A stretch of 43,665 nt of DNA, from the NCBI GenBank assembly GCA_003550565.1, contig PUKQ01000027.1, forward strand, positions 1-43,665. The letters are read 5' to 3'. The notes beneath the pieces are model-generated. The model did not search any database. It worked only from the letters and a program-made list of their open reading frames with translations, and had not been told where the DNA came from. The position numbers were made by a program, and so were the translations under genes. The first letter of the stretch is position 1, and every line of letters begins with the position of its first letter. This document shows, one piece after another, positions 7,122 through 16,545 of the stretch. The stretch comes from Syntrophomonadaceae bacterium. GTDB taxonomy: Bacteria > Bacillota > Dethiobacteria > DTU022 > PWGO01.

Positions 7122-8456
7122 TTGCTGGAAAGTCGGGTTCCTCCACATAATATTGATGCTGAGCAATCAGTTATAGGTTCCATGGTTATAGAAAAAGAAG
7201 CAGCCTATCAAACTTTGGAACTACTGAGTGATAAAGATTTTTACAGGACGGCGCACCAAAAAATCTTTTCAGCTATTTTTAATTTGATTAATAGAAATGA
7301 ACCGGTGGACCTAATAACACTGTCCGAAGAACTTCATAACCAGGGGATTTTGGAAGAAATAGGCGGATATACTTACTTAACTTCCCTGGTAAATTCCGTT
7401 CCCACAGCGGCTAATGTTCAGCATTACGCGCGCATTATTAAAGAAAAAGCAGTACTGCGAAATCTCATTCAGGTGGGTACTGAAATAGTAAGAGAAAGCT
7501 ATGAAGTTCCCGAAAATGTAGACGAATTTCTGGACAAAGCCGAGCAACTCATATTTGAGGTGGCAAGGGACACCTCAGGGCAGGGGTTTGTTCACCTGAA
7601 AGATGTTTTAACCGAAACGTTTAACAGGATAGAAAAACTTCATGAAAAAAAATCGGGAGTAACAGGTGTTTCTACGGGTTTTATTGACTTTGATCGGTTG
7701 ACTTCCGGCTTTCAAGATTCCGATCTAGTTATAATAGCTGCCAGGCCTTCTATGGGAAAAACTACATTGGCTTTAAATATTGCGCAGCACATTGCTATTA
7801 ATGAAAAGTTACCTGTTGCTTTTTATAGCTTGGAGATGTCTAAAGAGCAGCTTGCCCAGCGGCTATTGTGTGCACAGGCAAATATAGATTCTCAAAAATT
7901 AAGAAACGGTTTTTTGGGGAAAGATGATTGGCCCAAGTTGGTTAACGCAGTCGGCCCACTTAGTGAGGCAGAACTTTTTATAGATGATACCGCAGCTCAA
8001 ACGGTGATGGAAATAAGAGCAAAAGCGCGGCGCTTAAAAGCTGAAAAAGGGTTGAATGCAATATTTGTTGATTATCTTCAATTAATGCGCAGTCAAGGTA
8101 AAAGCGAAAATAGGCAACAAGAGTTATCAGACATATCACGATCTCTCAAAGCATTGGCTAAAGAATTGAAGGTTCCGGTAATAGCCTTGTCCCAGTTAAG
8201 CCGCGCGGTGGAAAAAAGAACAGATCGGCGGCCTATATTAAGTGATCTCATGGAGTCGGGTGGCATTGAGGCGAATGCTGACGTAGTGGTTTTTATTTAT
8301 AGAGAAGATTATTATATCAAAGATGCTGAAAAAAGGAATATTGCAGAAATTATTATTGCCAAGCAGCGGAACGGACCTGTGGACAGTTTTGATCTTTATT
8401 TTATGGAAAACTTTATTAAGTTTGGTAATGTTAGTAAGGAATACAGTTCAGCTTAA
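7122..8456 (+). CDS. dnaB: Replicative DNA helicase DnaB
   Basis: Hexameric 5'-3' helicase of the replication fork (DnaC in Bacillus nomenclature). 444 residues: an N-terminal all-alpha domain (VPPHNIDAEQSVIGSM), a linker helix, then a RecA-like core with Walker A ARPSMGKTT near residue 206, Walker B IFVDYLQLM and the H4 segment with SQLSRAVEKRTDRRP. The start TTG at 7122 has SD GGGGAGG. No intein or insertion. The candidate loader is the DciA-like protein at 834-1307. Confidence 0.96.
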   Translation: MLESRVPPHNIDAEQSVIGSMVIEKEAAYQTLELLSDKDFYRTAHQKIFSAIFNLINRNEPVDLITLSEELHNQGILEEIGGYTYLTSLVNSVPTAANVQHYARIIKEKAVLRNLIQVGTEIVRESYEVPENVDEFLDKAEQLIFEVARDTSGQGFVHLKDVLTETFNRIEKLHEKKSGVTGVSTGFIDFDRLTSGFQDSDLVIIAARPSMGKTTLALNIAQHIAINEKLPVAFYSLEMSKEQLAQRLLCAQANIDSQKLRNGFLGKDDWPKLVNAVGPLSEAELFIDDTAAQTVMEIRAKARRLKAEKGLNAIFVDYLQLMRSQGKSENRQQELSDISRSLKALAKELKVPVIALSQLSRAVEKRTDRRPILSDLMESGGIEANADVVVFIYREDYYIKDAEKRNIAEIIIAKQRNGPVDSFDLYFMENFIKFGNVSKEYSSA

Positions 8457-8519
8457 AAAATTTTATACCAGAATATTATAGAGGATCTTTGGATGTATGC
8501 ATAACCGAGGTGAAAATTT

Positions 8520-9911
8520 TTGACTAACGCTGATTACGATGTAATTATAATTGGGGCCGGCCCTTCCGGCATCTTTGCTGCCATGGAGCTATGCAAACTA
8601 AACGGGTTAAAAGTTATGTTGTTGGAAAAGGGACCGGATTTATTTAAAAGGGAATGCTTGGCTAAAAAAGAAAATTCTATTTGCAAGAGATGCAAACCGT
8701 GTTATCTGGTAAGTGGTTTTGGCGGAGCGGGGGCCTTTAGTGATGGCAAACTAACTCTATCACCGGAATTTGGCGGTGCATTAGGCGACTATATTAACCT
8801 GCAGGATTTTGATGAACTCATTAATTATGTTGATAGATCATACCTCTCTTATGGAGCTCATTCGAAAGTTTATGGCGTTGATGGCACATTAATAAAAGAA
8901 CTTCAGCGTCAGGCTGCTACAGCAGATCTTAATTTAGTTCCTGCTAAAATTCGTCACCTGGGAACGGAAAATTGCAACCACATTCTAAATAAGATGCGTG
9001 AGGAGCTTGAGGAAAAAATAGATATTCGCACCGGCGAAAGCGTCGTTGATATAATTGCAGAAAACGGCAAAGCAACAGGAGTATTAACGGAAAAAGGAGA
9101 TACATGGAAAGCCGAGTATATTATATGTGGTCCCGGACGCGCCGGATCCGAATGGTTTTTGGAAGAAGCAAAAAAGTTAGGCCTTAAAGGAAGCAATAAT
9201 CCTGTGGATATAGGAGTAAGAGTTGAAGTTCCTGCAATTACAATGGAGCATATTACGGAGAAAATGTATGAGTCAAAGCTTATCTATTATTCTCCTTCAT
9301 TTGATGACAGAGTAAGGACGTTTTGTATGAATCCCCATGGAGAAGTGGTTGCTGAAAACAATAATGGCTTAATTACTGTAAACGGCCATAGTTATGCTAA
9401 CAAGCAAACTTATAATACTAATTTTGCCCTACTGGTAAGCAAAAAATTCACGGAGCCTTTTAAGGAACCTATTAGCTATGGAAGAAATATTGCAAGTTTA
9501 GCAAATATGTTGGGGGAAGGAGTCATTATTCAAAGATTGGGGGACTTACTCGAAGGACGCCGCTCAACCAGCGAGCGCATAAAAAGAGGTTTGGTTAGGC
9601 CTACCTTGAACGGGGCAACCCCGGGAGACCTGAGTTTGGTAATTCCTTACCGTCATCTAACTTCAATTTTAGAAATGCTGGAAGCTCTCAATAAAGTGGC
9701 ACCGGGGGTTAATTCCCGGCATACGCTCTTATATGGTGTGGAAGTTAAATTTTATTCTTTTAGGCTGGACTTATATAACAACCTGGAAACCGGTATAAAA
9801 AACCTTTTTGCTGTTGGAGATGGAGCCGGAGTTACCCGTGGCCTTGTTCAGGCCTCAGCTTCTGGAATTGTGGCCGCAAGAGAAATTTGCGACAGACTAG
9901 GCGAAGCATAA
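8520..9911 (+). CDS. FAD-dependent oxidoreductase, COG2509 type
   Basis: 463 residues with an N-terminal Rossmann FAD motif (IIIGAGPSGIFAA, residues about 8-20), a Cys cluster CKRCKPC near residue 58, a GFGGAGAFSDGKL motif, and a C-terminal FAD-contacting segment with FAVGDGAGVTRGLVQA. This is the pattern of uncharacterised FAD-dependent dehydrogenases (COG2509), soluble and often encoded near origin genes in Clostridia. Substrate unknown. The start TTG at 8520 lies 8 nt after SD GAGGTG. It follows dnaB by 63 bp. Confidence 0.8.
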   Translation: MTNADYDVIIIGAGPSGIFAAMELCKLNGLKVMLLEKGPDLFKRECLAKKENSICKRCKPCYLVSGFGGAGAFSDGKLTLSPEFGGALGDYINLQDFDELINYVDRSYLSYGAHSKVYGVDGTLIKELQRQAATADLNLVPAKIRHLGTENCNHILNKMREELEEKIDIRTGESVVDIIAENGKATGVLTEKGDTWKAEYIICGPGRAGSEWFLEEAKKLGLKGSNNPVDIGVRVEVPAITMEHITEKMYESKLIYYSPSFDDRVRTFCMNPHGEVVAENNNGLITVNGHSYANKQTYNTNFALLVSKKFTEPFKEPISYGRNIASLANMLGEGVIIQRLGDLLEGRRSTSERIKRGLVRPTLNGATPGDLSLVIPYRHLTSILEMLEALNKVAPGVNSRHTLLYGVEVKFYSFRLDLYNNLETGIKNLFAVGDGAGVTRGLVQASASGIVAAREICDRLGEA

Positions 9912-10086
9912 AGCAATTACATTTGACTCGGGGGAAATTTTTATATTAAGGAAGTTATAAAAAATAAAATTTTTATGAGTTAGCAGGAACTTATAAAAAA
10001 GTGAAGAATAAGTATGAATGTTATGCTTTAGTAATATTAATGTTAATAATTGTTAATTTTAAAGTAGAAACGGGAGGCAATAAAAC

Positions 10087-11589
10087 ATGAAAAGTTTTGA
10101 TATATCAATATTTTTACAACGCAAATGTCAAGGGATCATAAATAATAAAGGAAAAAAGCTTAAAAAGTCTCAAGGCAGTCCTGCTCTATTATTCTCCAGG
10201 TTAGCTAAAATGATACCCAAGCAAATGAGCCCCGCCCTTTTTATGGTGTTTTCTTTGATTTTGGTAACGGCCATTGTAGGCATAAATAATTACCATAACA
10301 GTTTCTTCCATACAGTGTATTTTGAAGGTCAGGAAATCGGTTTAGTGGAAGAGGCAGAAAAAATTGAAAACTATGTAGATGAACTTGTTCAAGCTAAAAG
10401 CTTAAAATATGAAACAAAAGTTAAACCGGTAGAAAATATTACATTTGACGAACCAGAAGTTTACTTTCTGGGCAAAGAAAACATGGAAAATATGGAAACA
10501 TTTATTTCTTATAATTTAAATTTTTATACATGGTCATACCTGGTGACAATTGATGATAATGTTTCCATTAACTTGCATGGCCGGGATGATTATGAAGATT
10601 TAATGGAAAAGCTTAAAGCAAAATTTTTACCTGGTGATGAAGAGGAGGAAGAACGGGAGATAATCGAGATAAGGCCGGCGGAAAAAATTAAAGGTGAGTG
10701 GGTGAAGGTAGATCCGGCAGAAGTGTGGACCCTAAATGAAGCGATGGCGTTTTTCTCTCCTGATGACAGTGATAGAACATATTTGGCTTCCCGTAGCGGT
10801 CGTGAATCAGATGCATTTAGAAGTTATGCCAGCAGGGGAGGAGAATCAGAAAGGCATACTAGATATCCCATTAATATTATTTCTGTGGAAAAAGAAATTG
10901 AAGAAGATTCCATACCTTACGAAACCACCTATGAAAATTGTGATGAAACAAAAAAAGGCGAAACAGAAGTTAAAAAAGAAGGTGAAGAAGGCATCAAAGA
11001 AATTGTGTACCATTTAACTAAAGAAAATGGCGAAGAAATCGAACGAGAAAAAGTTGAAGAAAGTGTAGTTAAGGAGCCGACAAATGAAGTTGTTATAAGA
11101 GGTACAAAGAAAGAAACTCCTTCTTTTGAGCAAAGTGCTCAAGCGAACACCACTACCAGTCAGCCTTCTAATATTCAAGAAGGAACAGGTCAATTTATTT
11201 GGCCCATACCACGTTCCTATGACGGTGGAGGCAGGATAACCCGTCATTTTTCAGGGGGGCACTCCGGTATTGATATTTACGCTTCTACTTTGACCAGCAC
11301 TCCTATCATTGCCGCTGACTCGGGGACGGTAATAGATACTTCTTATCATGGCAGTTATGGTAAATTAGTGGTTATAAATCATGGTAATTATTACACTGTT
11401 TATGCACATTGCAGCAGTGTTAAAGTAAGCAATGGACAGAATGTGAGTCAAGGAGAAACTATTGCTTACATGGGCAATACAGGTGCTACTTTTGGCCGGA
11501 CCGGTATCCACTTGCATTTTGAAATTCGTGCTAATACAAGTGCAAATTGGATGAGCGCGCGTAGGCTTAATCCCATGAGTTTTTTCTGA
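10087..11589 (+). CDS. Membrane-anchored M23 peptidase with G5 domain
   Basis: 500 residues. A basic cytoplasmic N-terminus of about 45 residues is followed by one membrane segment (about 48-68), an extracellular region, a G5-type domain around residues 265-345 (GEEIEREKVEES near its end), a Ser/Gln/Thr linker, and a C-terminal M23 (LytM) domain. Zinc ligands are visible: HSGID (His392, Asp396) and HLHFE (His475, His477). It probably cleaves or binds peptidoglycan outside the membrane. ATG at 10087 behind SD GGGAGG. It lies just before the walRK locus, which controls wall hydrolases in Bacillota, so a functional link is plausible but inferred. Confidence 0.85.
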   Translation: MKSFDISIFLQRKCQGIINNKGKKLKKSQGSPALLFSRLAKMIPKQMSPALFMVFSLILVTAIVGINNYHNSFFHTVYFEGQEIGLVEEAEKIENYVDELVQAKSLKYETKVKPVENITFDEPEVYFLGKENMENMETFISYNLNFYTWSYLVTIDDNVSINLHGRDDYEDLMEKLKAKFLPGDEEEEEREIIEIRPAEKIKGEWVKVDPAEVWTLNEAMAFFSPDDSDRTYLASRSGRESDAFRSYASRGGESERHTRYPINIISVEKEIEEDSIPYETTYENCDETKKGETEVKKEGEEGIKEIVYHLTKENGEEIEREKVEESVVKEPTNEVVIRGTKKETPSFEQSAQANTTTSQPSNIQEGTGQFIWPIPRSYDGGGRITRHFSGGHSGIDIYASTLTSTPIIAADSGTVIDTSYHGSYGKLVVINHGNYYTVYAHCSSVKVSNGQNVSQGETIAYMGNTGATFGRTGIHLHFEIRANTSANWMSARRLNPMSFF

Positions 11590-11622
11590 GCAAGTAGTTG
11601 TGTCTAATAAATTAGAAGAGAT

Positions 11623-11654
11623 AAAGCCAAAGGTGCATATCCTTTGGCTTTTTA
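11623..11654 (+). terminator. Rho-independent terminator after the M23 gene
   Basis: Stem AAAGCCAAAGG (11623-11633) with CCTTTGGCTTT (11641-11651), 7-nt loop, then further T residues. Strong; separates the peptidase from walR. Confidence 0.85.
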
Positions 11655-11763
11655 TGTATGAAAAATTTTTTTTCAGTTTCGAAGAGAATTTAGCATAGGG
11701 AAGGAAAAAACGAAACTTAAGCGAATAAAAAATTTAAAAGCTATCAATAAATGAGGGGAAAAA

Positions 11764-12456
11764 ATGGAAAATAAAATTTTAATAGTGGAAGATGAGCGTT
11801 CTATTGGTGAAATTTTAAAATATGGACTTGAAAAAGATGGTTACGAAGTAGAATTAGCTTATAATGGAGAAAAAGCTTTGGAAAAAGTGAACCAGCAAGA
11901 TTTTGCGCTTGTTCTGCTAGATATTATGTTGCCCGGAAAAGATGGTTTTCAAGTATGCCGTGAAATAAGGTCTTCCTTCAGCAATCTTCCCATAATCATG
12001 ATTACGGCAAAAGAAGAAGAAGTCGATAAGATATTAGGTTTAGAGTTGGGTGCTGATGATTACATAACGAAGCCATTTAGTGTGCGTGAAGTTATAGCCC
12101 GCGTGAAAGCTGTTTTAAGAAGAACTTCAGAACCTGTAAAATCTTCTCAAGCCATACTAAAAAGTGGTGAGATAGAAATTAATTTAAATACCATGGAAGC
12201 CTTCAAAAACGGCAGGGAAATAGAGTTAACTTTTAGGGAATTCACCCTGCTAACATTTTTGATGCAGCATAAAAACCATGTTTTTAACCGTCAACAGCTT
12301 TTAAATGAAGTTTGGGGTTATGAATACACCGGTGAAGATCGAACTGTGGATGTAATGATAAGGCGGCTCAGAGAAAAGGTTGAAGATGATCCCGCTGAAC
12401 CGAACTACATATGTACCAAAAGAGGAATGGGTTACTATTTTCGGAGGAAAGAATAA
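11764..12456 (+). CDS. walR: WalR-type response regulator (OmpR family)
   Basis: 230 residues: a receiver domain with the acidic pocket (Glu9, Asp10), phospho-acceptor Asp53 in LLDIMLPGKDGF and Lys in TKPFS, then an OmpR-type winged helix with EFTLLTFLM and RTVDVMIRRLREK. WalR controls peptidoglycan hydrolase and wall-homeostasis genes. The identification as WalR rather than PhoP rests on the following walK, yycH and yycI. ATG at 11764 after SD GAGGGG. Its stop codon overlaps the walK start (TAATG). Confidence 0.93.
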   Translation: MENKILIVEDERSIGEILKYGLEKDGYEVELAYNGEKALEKVNQQDFALVLLDIMLPGKDGFQVCREIRSSFSNLPIIMITAKEEEVDKILGLELGADDYITKPFSVREVIARVKAVLRRTSEPVKSSQAILKSGEIEINLNTMEAFKNGREIELTFREFTLLTFLMQHKNHVFNRQQLLNEVWGYEYTGEDRTVDVMIRRLREKVEDDPAEPNYICTKRGMGYYFRRKE

Positions 12457-14252
12457 TGTTTAAAGGTCTGCAGTGGAAAATAGTATTGCTTTATGCTTCG
12501 TTAATTCTTTTTGCCCTCCTTTCTATTGGGGTGTATTTGGTTCAGTCGCTGGAAAGCTATTATTTGCGAAATTTTAAAGAAGGAGTAGAAACTCAGGCAA
12601 AACTCCTTTCTACTTTTTTAACCCCCCGCATTTTTGATGAAGAAGGGGAAGAATATATTGCTGAAATAGTAGAAGGTTTCAGAGGCACTAAGGATTTTGA
12701 TATTGTAGTTCTGGATCAAAATTCGCGAGTAACCGGAACATCCGGAGCGGAGGAAATGATAGGGAAAAGGATCATCCAGGAAGAAGTTACCAGAGCTTTA
12801 GCCGGCAATAGTAGCGATGAAATTCGGATAAACCCCGAACAGGAAGAAAGATATTACTACCTGGCTTACCCGGTTAAACATGAAGAAATAGTCAGAGGAG
12901 TTATTTATCTTGGCAGTTCTTTACAAACAATTGATCAAACTTTGGGTGAAGTTAAAGGAATAATAATCTCCGGCTCTTTAATTGTTTTAGTAATAAGTTT
13001 TGGAGTAGGAATGGCTTTAACCCGTACCATAACCTCTCCTATCAGAGAGTTGACCCAAAAAGCTTCTCAGATGGCCAGGGGTGATTTTTCGCAAAGAGTA
13101 GTAGAGGCATATTCTGAAGATGAAATTGGGCAATTAGTGCATATGTACAATCACATGGCAACAAGATTGAATAATACCCTAAATGAAATTTCTGCGGAAA
13201 AAAGTAAAATGGAAGCCATTTTGATTAACATGCGCGACGGTGTTTTAGCTTTGGATGGCGCGGGAATACTGGTACATATAAATCCGGCTGCTAAAGAACT
13301 TTTAAATTCCATTAGCCGAGAAAAAGTGGAAGTAGGTAAACCGCCTTTGTTTCTTTTAAACGAGATAATTGGCAAAAATAGACTCGAAAATTTTTATCGG
13401 GAAAGGAATTCCATTACCTTTGAAACTATTTGGGAAGAACCATTTAGGGTCTTTAGGGTAAGCATTGTGCCTTTTCAGTTAGAAGAAGGATTCTTGGGTG
13501 GCATGCTTGTAGTTTTACATGATATAACTGAAGAAAAAGAAATGATCCGACGTCAACAAGATTTTGTGGCTAATGTTTCTCATGAATTGAAAACTCCGCT
13601 CACCTCTGTAAAAACTTATGTAGAAACCTTGCTGGAAGAAGACCTGGAAAATAAAGAAATAGCCTATAAGTTTTTAGAGGTAATAAACAGCGAAACGGAA
13701 CGTATGGTCTCATTAGTGCAAGATCTGTTGATTTTGTCGAAGCTTGATACTCAGCAAGATGATTTTGATCGCACGGAAGTTCATTTGGCAGATTTATTGC
13801 GAAAAATTATAATTAACATGCAGCCTTACCATGCTAACGGACCGGATATACATTTAAATATAAAAGAAGGGCTCCCGCCGATTCATGCCGATCAAAGTCA
13901 AATTAATCAGGTTTTTGTTAATCTTTTGGCAAATGCTTTACAATATCCTCCGGCAGATGGACAAGTGGAAGTTTCGGCGACAGAACAAGACGGGTGGGTG
14001 TACGCTTGTGTGCAAGATACCGGCGGAGGTATCCCCTCAGAAGAATTATCGCGAGTTTTTGAAAGATTTTATCGGGTAGATAAAACTCGTTCTCGGGAGT
14101 TTGGAGGAACAGGGTTGGGTTTATCCATAACTAAACAAGTAGTAGAAGCGCATGGTGGGAAAATATGGATTGAAAGTCAACTACATGAGGGCACAGCAGT
14201 ATATTTAACATTACCGGCTTATGCCGCAAATGACGCAAATGAGAGTGATTAA
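12456..14252 (+). CDS. walK: WalK-type sensor histidine kinase
   Basis: 598 residues from the ATG at 12456, which overlaps the walR stop and has SD CGGAGG; an upstream ATG at 12411 lies within walR and is unlikely. Order: TM1 (about 8-30), extracellular sensor of about 135 residues, TM2 (about 168-190), HAMP, PAS (about 255-355), HisKA with NVSHELKTPLTS (His376), and HATPase with a DTGGGIP N/G1 box and GGTGLGLSI. This is the WalK architecture. The kinase phosphorylates WalR in response to cell wall state; YycH and YycI encoded next door modulate it in B. subtilis. Confidence 0.94.
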   Translation: MFKGLQWKIVLLYASLILFALLSIGVYLVQSLESYYLRNFKEGVETQAKLLSTFLTPRIFDEEGEEYIAEIVEGFRGTKDFDIVVLDQNSRVTGTSGAEEMIGKRIIQEEVTRALAGNSSDEIRINPEQEERYYYLAYPVKHEEIVRGVIYLGSSLQTIDQTLGEVKGIIISGSLIVLVISFGVGMALTRTITSPIRELTQKASQMARGDFSQRVVEAYSEDEIGQLVHMYNHMATRLNNTLNEISAEKSKMEAILINMRDGVLALDGAGILVHINPAAKELLNSISREKVEVGKPPLFLLNEIIGKNRLENFYRERNSITFETIWEEPFRVFRVSIVPFQLEEGFLGGMLVVLHDITEEKEMIRRQQDFVANVSHELKTPLTSVKTYVETLLEEDLENKEIAYKFLEVINSETERMVSLVQDLLILSKLDTQQDDFDRTEVHLADLLRKIIINMQPYHANGPDIHLNIKEGLPPIHADQSQINQVFVNLLANALQYPPADGQVEVSATEQDGWVYACVQDTGGGIPSEELSRVFERFYRVDKTRSREFGGTGLGLSITKQVVEAHGGKIWIESQLHEGTAVYLTLPAYAANDANESD

Positions 14253-14256
14253 TATT

Positions 14257-15621
14257 ATGAACCTTGATGAAAAAACAAAAACAATTTTGCTGATTGTGCT
14301 GATTTTAATTAGTTTAGTTTTAACTTTTCTAAATTGGTATGGAATCTACCCATATGAAGAGGCTCAAATAGTTTTTCAGGAGCCACTTTTCTTCGAAGAA
14401 CCCAAAGAAATAATAGAGGCAATTAATCCTTCGCAGATAAGAATTCCTCTTTATGATGCTGGGGATGGAGAGGAACAAGAGAAATTCATTTTGCGCCCGG
14501 GTGAGGCTGATTATCAAGAATTATGGGAGGAAAGCAAACTTTTATTAAAAGACAATATATGGGAGGAAGGTCAGGTATATAATGCTGAAATTTTCGACTC
14601 CCCCTCGTTTCTTACGATTTATTTTAACCCCGCTCTGCTTATAGAATTGGGGCAAGCTCCATACTTAAATGATCTAAATGAAGTTATTAAAATTAATTAT
14701 TATGAGTCAGGTGTTTCAATAACTTTCCGGGAAGAGGAATATTTAAATTTAAGTTTAGAAAATGAAAAATTTGAGAGCTTAAAGGGGCTTACCGAGGAGA
14801 TAAGGGAAGAAAATCGGGTAAAACATTCATTACTTGATCCTGAATTATCAGAAGAAATAGCAGATTATGAATTTGAGCTATCTAATAATATTTATGTTCC
14901 TATTGAGGATTTTACAACTTCATCTTATCTCAGTTTAAAAAGGGAAAGAGTATCTCTTAATGAATTTTTAAAAGCAGTTTTTATTAATGAAAAATTAGCA
15001 CGCCAAATTGCCGAACCCGATGGTTCCCTGATTTTTACAGATGGCGAAAAAGGCCTGCGTATTTCAAATTACCTTGAATATACCTCGCCTCAATTGGAAG
15101 AAGGAGCAGCTACACATTCCTATCGCAGTGCCTTAAATGAAGCTATTGAATATATTTGTTATTACGGAGGGTGGCCGGAAGGGCTTTATTTGGATAATTT
15201 GACCCTTATTGATAACGGAAATATTGTGCAAAATTATTATTATGCGCGTGGGCGCTTTTATCATGAGGGATTCCCACTGGTAGGGGAAGCCGGAGCCATA
15301 GAAATGGAATTTACCGACAAAGGACTCTATTATTATAAAAGAACTATGCATGCTCCTTCAGAGTTAGCGGAAGAAAAAATGGAAATAGTTTGGAGTAACG
15401 ATATTATTGCCAGGGCATTAGAATATTATACGCAAAAGAACGATGATGAATTTTTAAAAGTGGAAGATGTTTTTTTGGCTTATCACATCGCTGAGCTCAA
15501 AAAAGGGGAGGATAGCTTTGCCGAGCCGGTTTGGGTAGTTAAAATCAATAATAAAAATATATACCTGGAAATTCCAGATCTTGAACCTCATAAGCAAGGA
15601 GAAAACGATGGATATATCTAA
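14257..15621 (+). CDS. yycH: YycH, regulator of WalK activity
   Basis: About 454 residues with one N-terminal membrane helix (about residues 7-27) and a large extracellular region, as in YycH. Sequence identity in this family is low, so the call rests on length, topology and position between walK and yycI. The ATG at 14257 is preferred because it lies just after walK and places the membrane helix near the N-terminus; in-frame ATGs at 14221, 14230 and 14239 inside walK are alternatives. SD is weak (GAGAGTG). Its end overlaps yycI by 14 nt. Confidence 0.83.
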   Translation: MNLDEKTKTILLIVLILISLVLTFLNWYGIYPYEEAQIVFQEPLFFEEPKEIIEAINPSQIRIPLYDAGDGEEQEKFILRPGEADYQELWEESKLLLKDNIWEEGQVYNAEIFDSPSFLTIYFNPALLIELGQAPYLNDLNEVIKINYYESGVSITFREEEYLNLSLENEKFESLKGLTEEIREENRVKHSLLDPELSEEIADYEFELSNNIYVPIEDFTTSSYLSLKRERVSLNEFLKAVFINEKLARQIAEPDGSLIFTDGEKGLRISNYLEYTSPQLEEGAATHSYRSALNEAIEYICYYGGWPEGLYLDNLTLIDNGNIVQNYYYARGRFYHEGFPLVGEAGAIEMEFTDKGLYYYKRTMHAPSELAEEKMEIVWSNDIIARALEYYTQKNDDEFLKVEDVFLAYHIAELKKGEDSFAEPVWVVKINNKNIYLEIPDLEPHKQGENDGYI

Positions 15622-16498
15622 AGCGAAAAATATAATGATTTTTGTTTTCCTGGGTCTTAATATCTTTCTGGTTTATCAACTTATTATACCCCTTTGGACG
15701 GGAATAGGTGTAAGCGTGGCCGAAGAAGAGATCAAGGGCATGGAAGAATTACTGGCTGAAAACAATTATCAATTAAATACATCTGTGCCCAAGAGGATAA
15801 AAAGCAGAGCATTTGTAACAGTCAACCCTCCTGAAGTTGATCCGGGGGAGATAAAACGAAAATTTTATGAGGAAGAAAAGCCTGATGAAAGTGAAGTAGA
15901 AAATAAAATTGTTTTTGAAACCGAAGAAATGCTCTTAGAAATTTATAACAACGGTTATTGCCGGTATATATTGAAAGACATGCCTCTTCTAAAAGCTGAG
16001 CAGTTTAGGGAGGAAAAACCTGAAAAAGAAATAATGCAAATTGCGGAAGAATTTCTGCAGGATCACAATATTGACCTAAACGATGATGTAAAGGAAGAAG
16101 TAAATAAGATTCACATTAATGAATACCATGTTAATTTTTATAAAAAAATAAGAAATATACCTATATATTCTTGCTTTTTGCGTGTTATAATACAATCTGG
16201 AAAGGTGGTAGAATTTTCGAGTTACTGGAAACAGGTTTTCTTTATGGACAGGGAGCAGGAAATGGAAACCATCCCTGCAACTGCAGCGATTACCCGCCTG
16301 GTTGAAGAACTGGGACCTGCTCCCCAAAAGAGAACAATAGAAAAAATTGATCTGGGATTTTTTAGTAAAGAGTATGAGGCCGAGCAGTGGGATGTACCAC
16401 CGGTATGGAGGATTGTGTTAAATAATCAAGAAGTATACTATATAAACGCTTTTATTGGAACTATTGAAGCGGCAGAGGAACAAGTTTTACATGAGTAA
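15608..16498 (+). CDS. yycI: YycI, regulator of WalK activity
   Basis: 296 residues. It begins MDISKAKN followed by a membrane helix (about residues 9-30, IFVFLGLNIFLVYQL), then an extracellular YycI-type domain. The start ATG at 15608 has SD AAGGAG inside the end of yycH; the TTG or ATG starts further upstream lack an SD. YycH and YycI form a membrane complex with WalK in B. subtilis. In most Bacillota yycJ follows; here murA comes next instead. Confidence 0.88.
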   Translation: MDISKAKNIMIFVFLGLNIFLVYQLIIPLWTGIGVSVAEEEIKGMEELLAENNYQLNTSVPKRIKSRAFVTVNPPEVDPGEIKRKFYEEEKPDESEVENKIVFETEEMLLEIYNNGYCRYILKDMPLLKAEQFREEKPEKEIMQIAEEFLQDHNIDLNDDVKEEVNKIHINEYHVNFYKKIRNIPIYSCFLRVIIQSGKVVEFSSYWKQVFFMDREQEMETIPATAAITRLVEELGPAPQKRTIEKIDLGFFSKEYEAEQWDVPPVWRIVLNNQEVYYINAFIGTIEAAEEQVLHE

Positions 16499-16545
16499 GC
16501 ATTTTATAAATATCTTAACAATGAGGGAGGTATCATAACAGGGCA

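Noticed and set aside
10736-11017. 93-codon internal plus-strand ORF within the M23 gene
   Set aside because: An out-of-frame reading of the Lys/Glu-rich G5 region; low complexity and no SD.
12411-12455. Upstream ATG start for walK
   Set aside because: It would overlap walR by 46 nt, lacks an SD and adds residues before a normal N-terminus; the TAATG overlap with SD CGGAGG is better.
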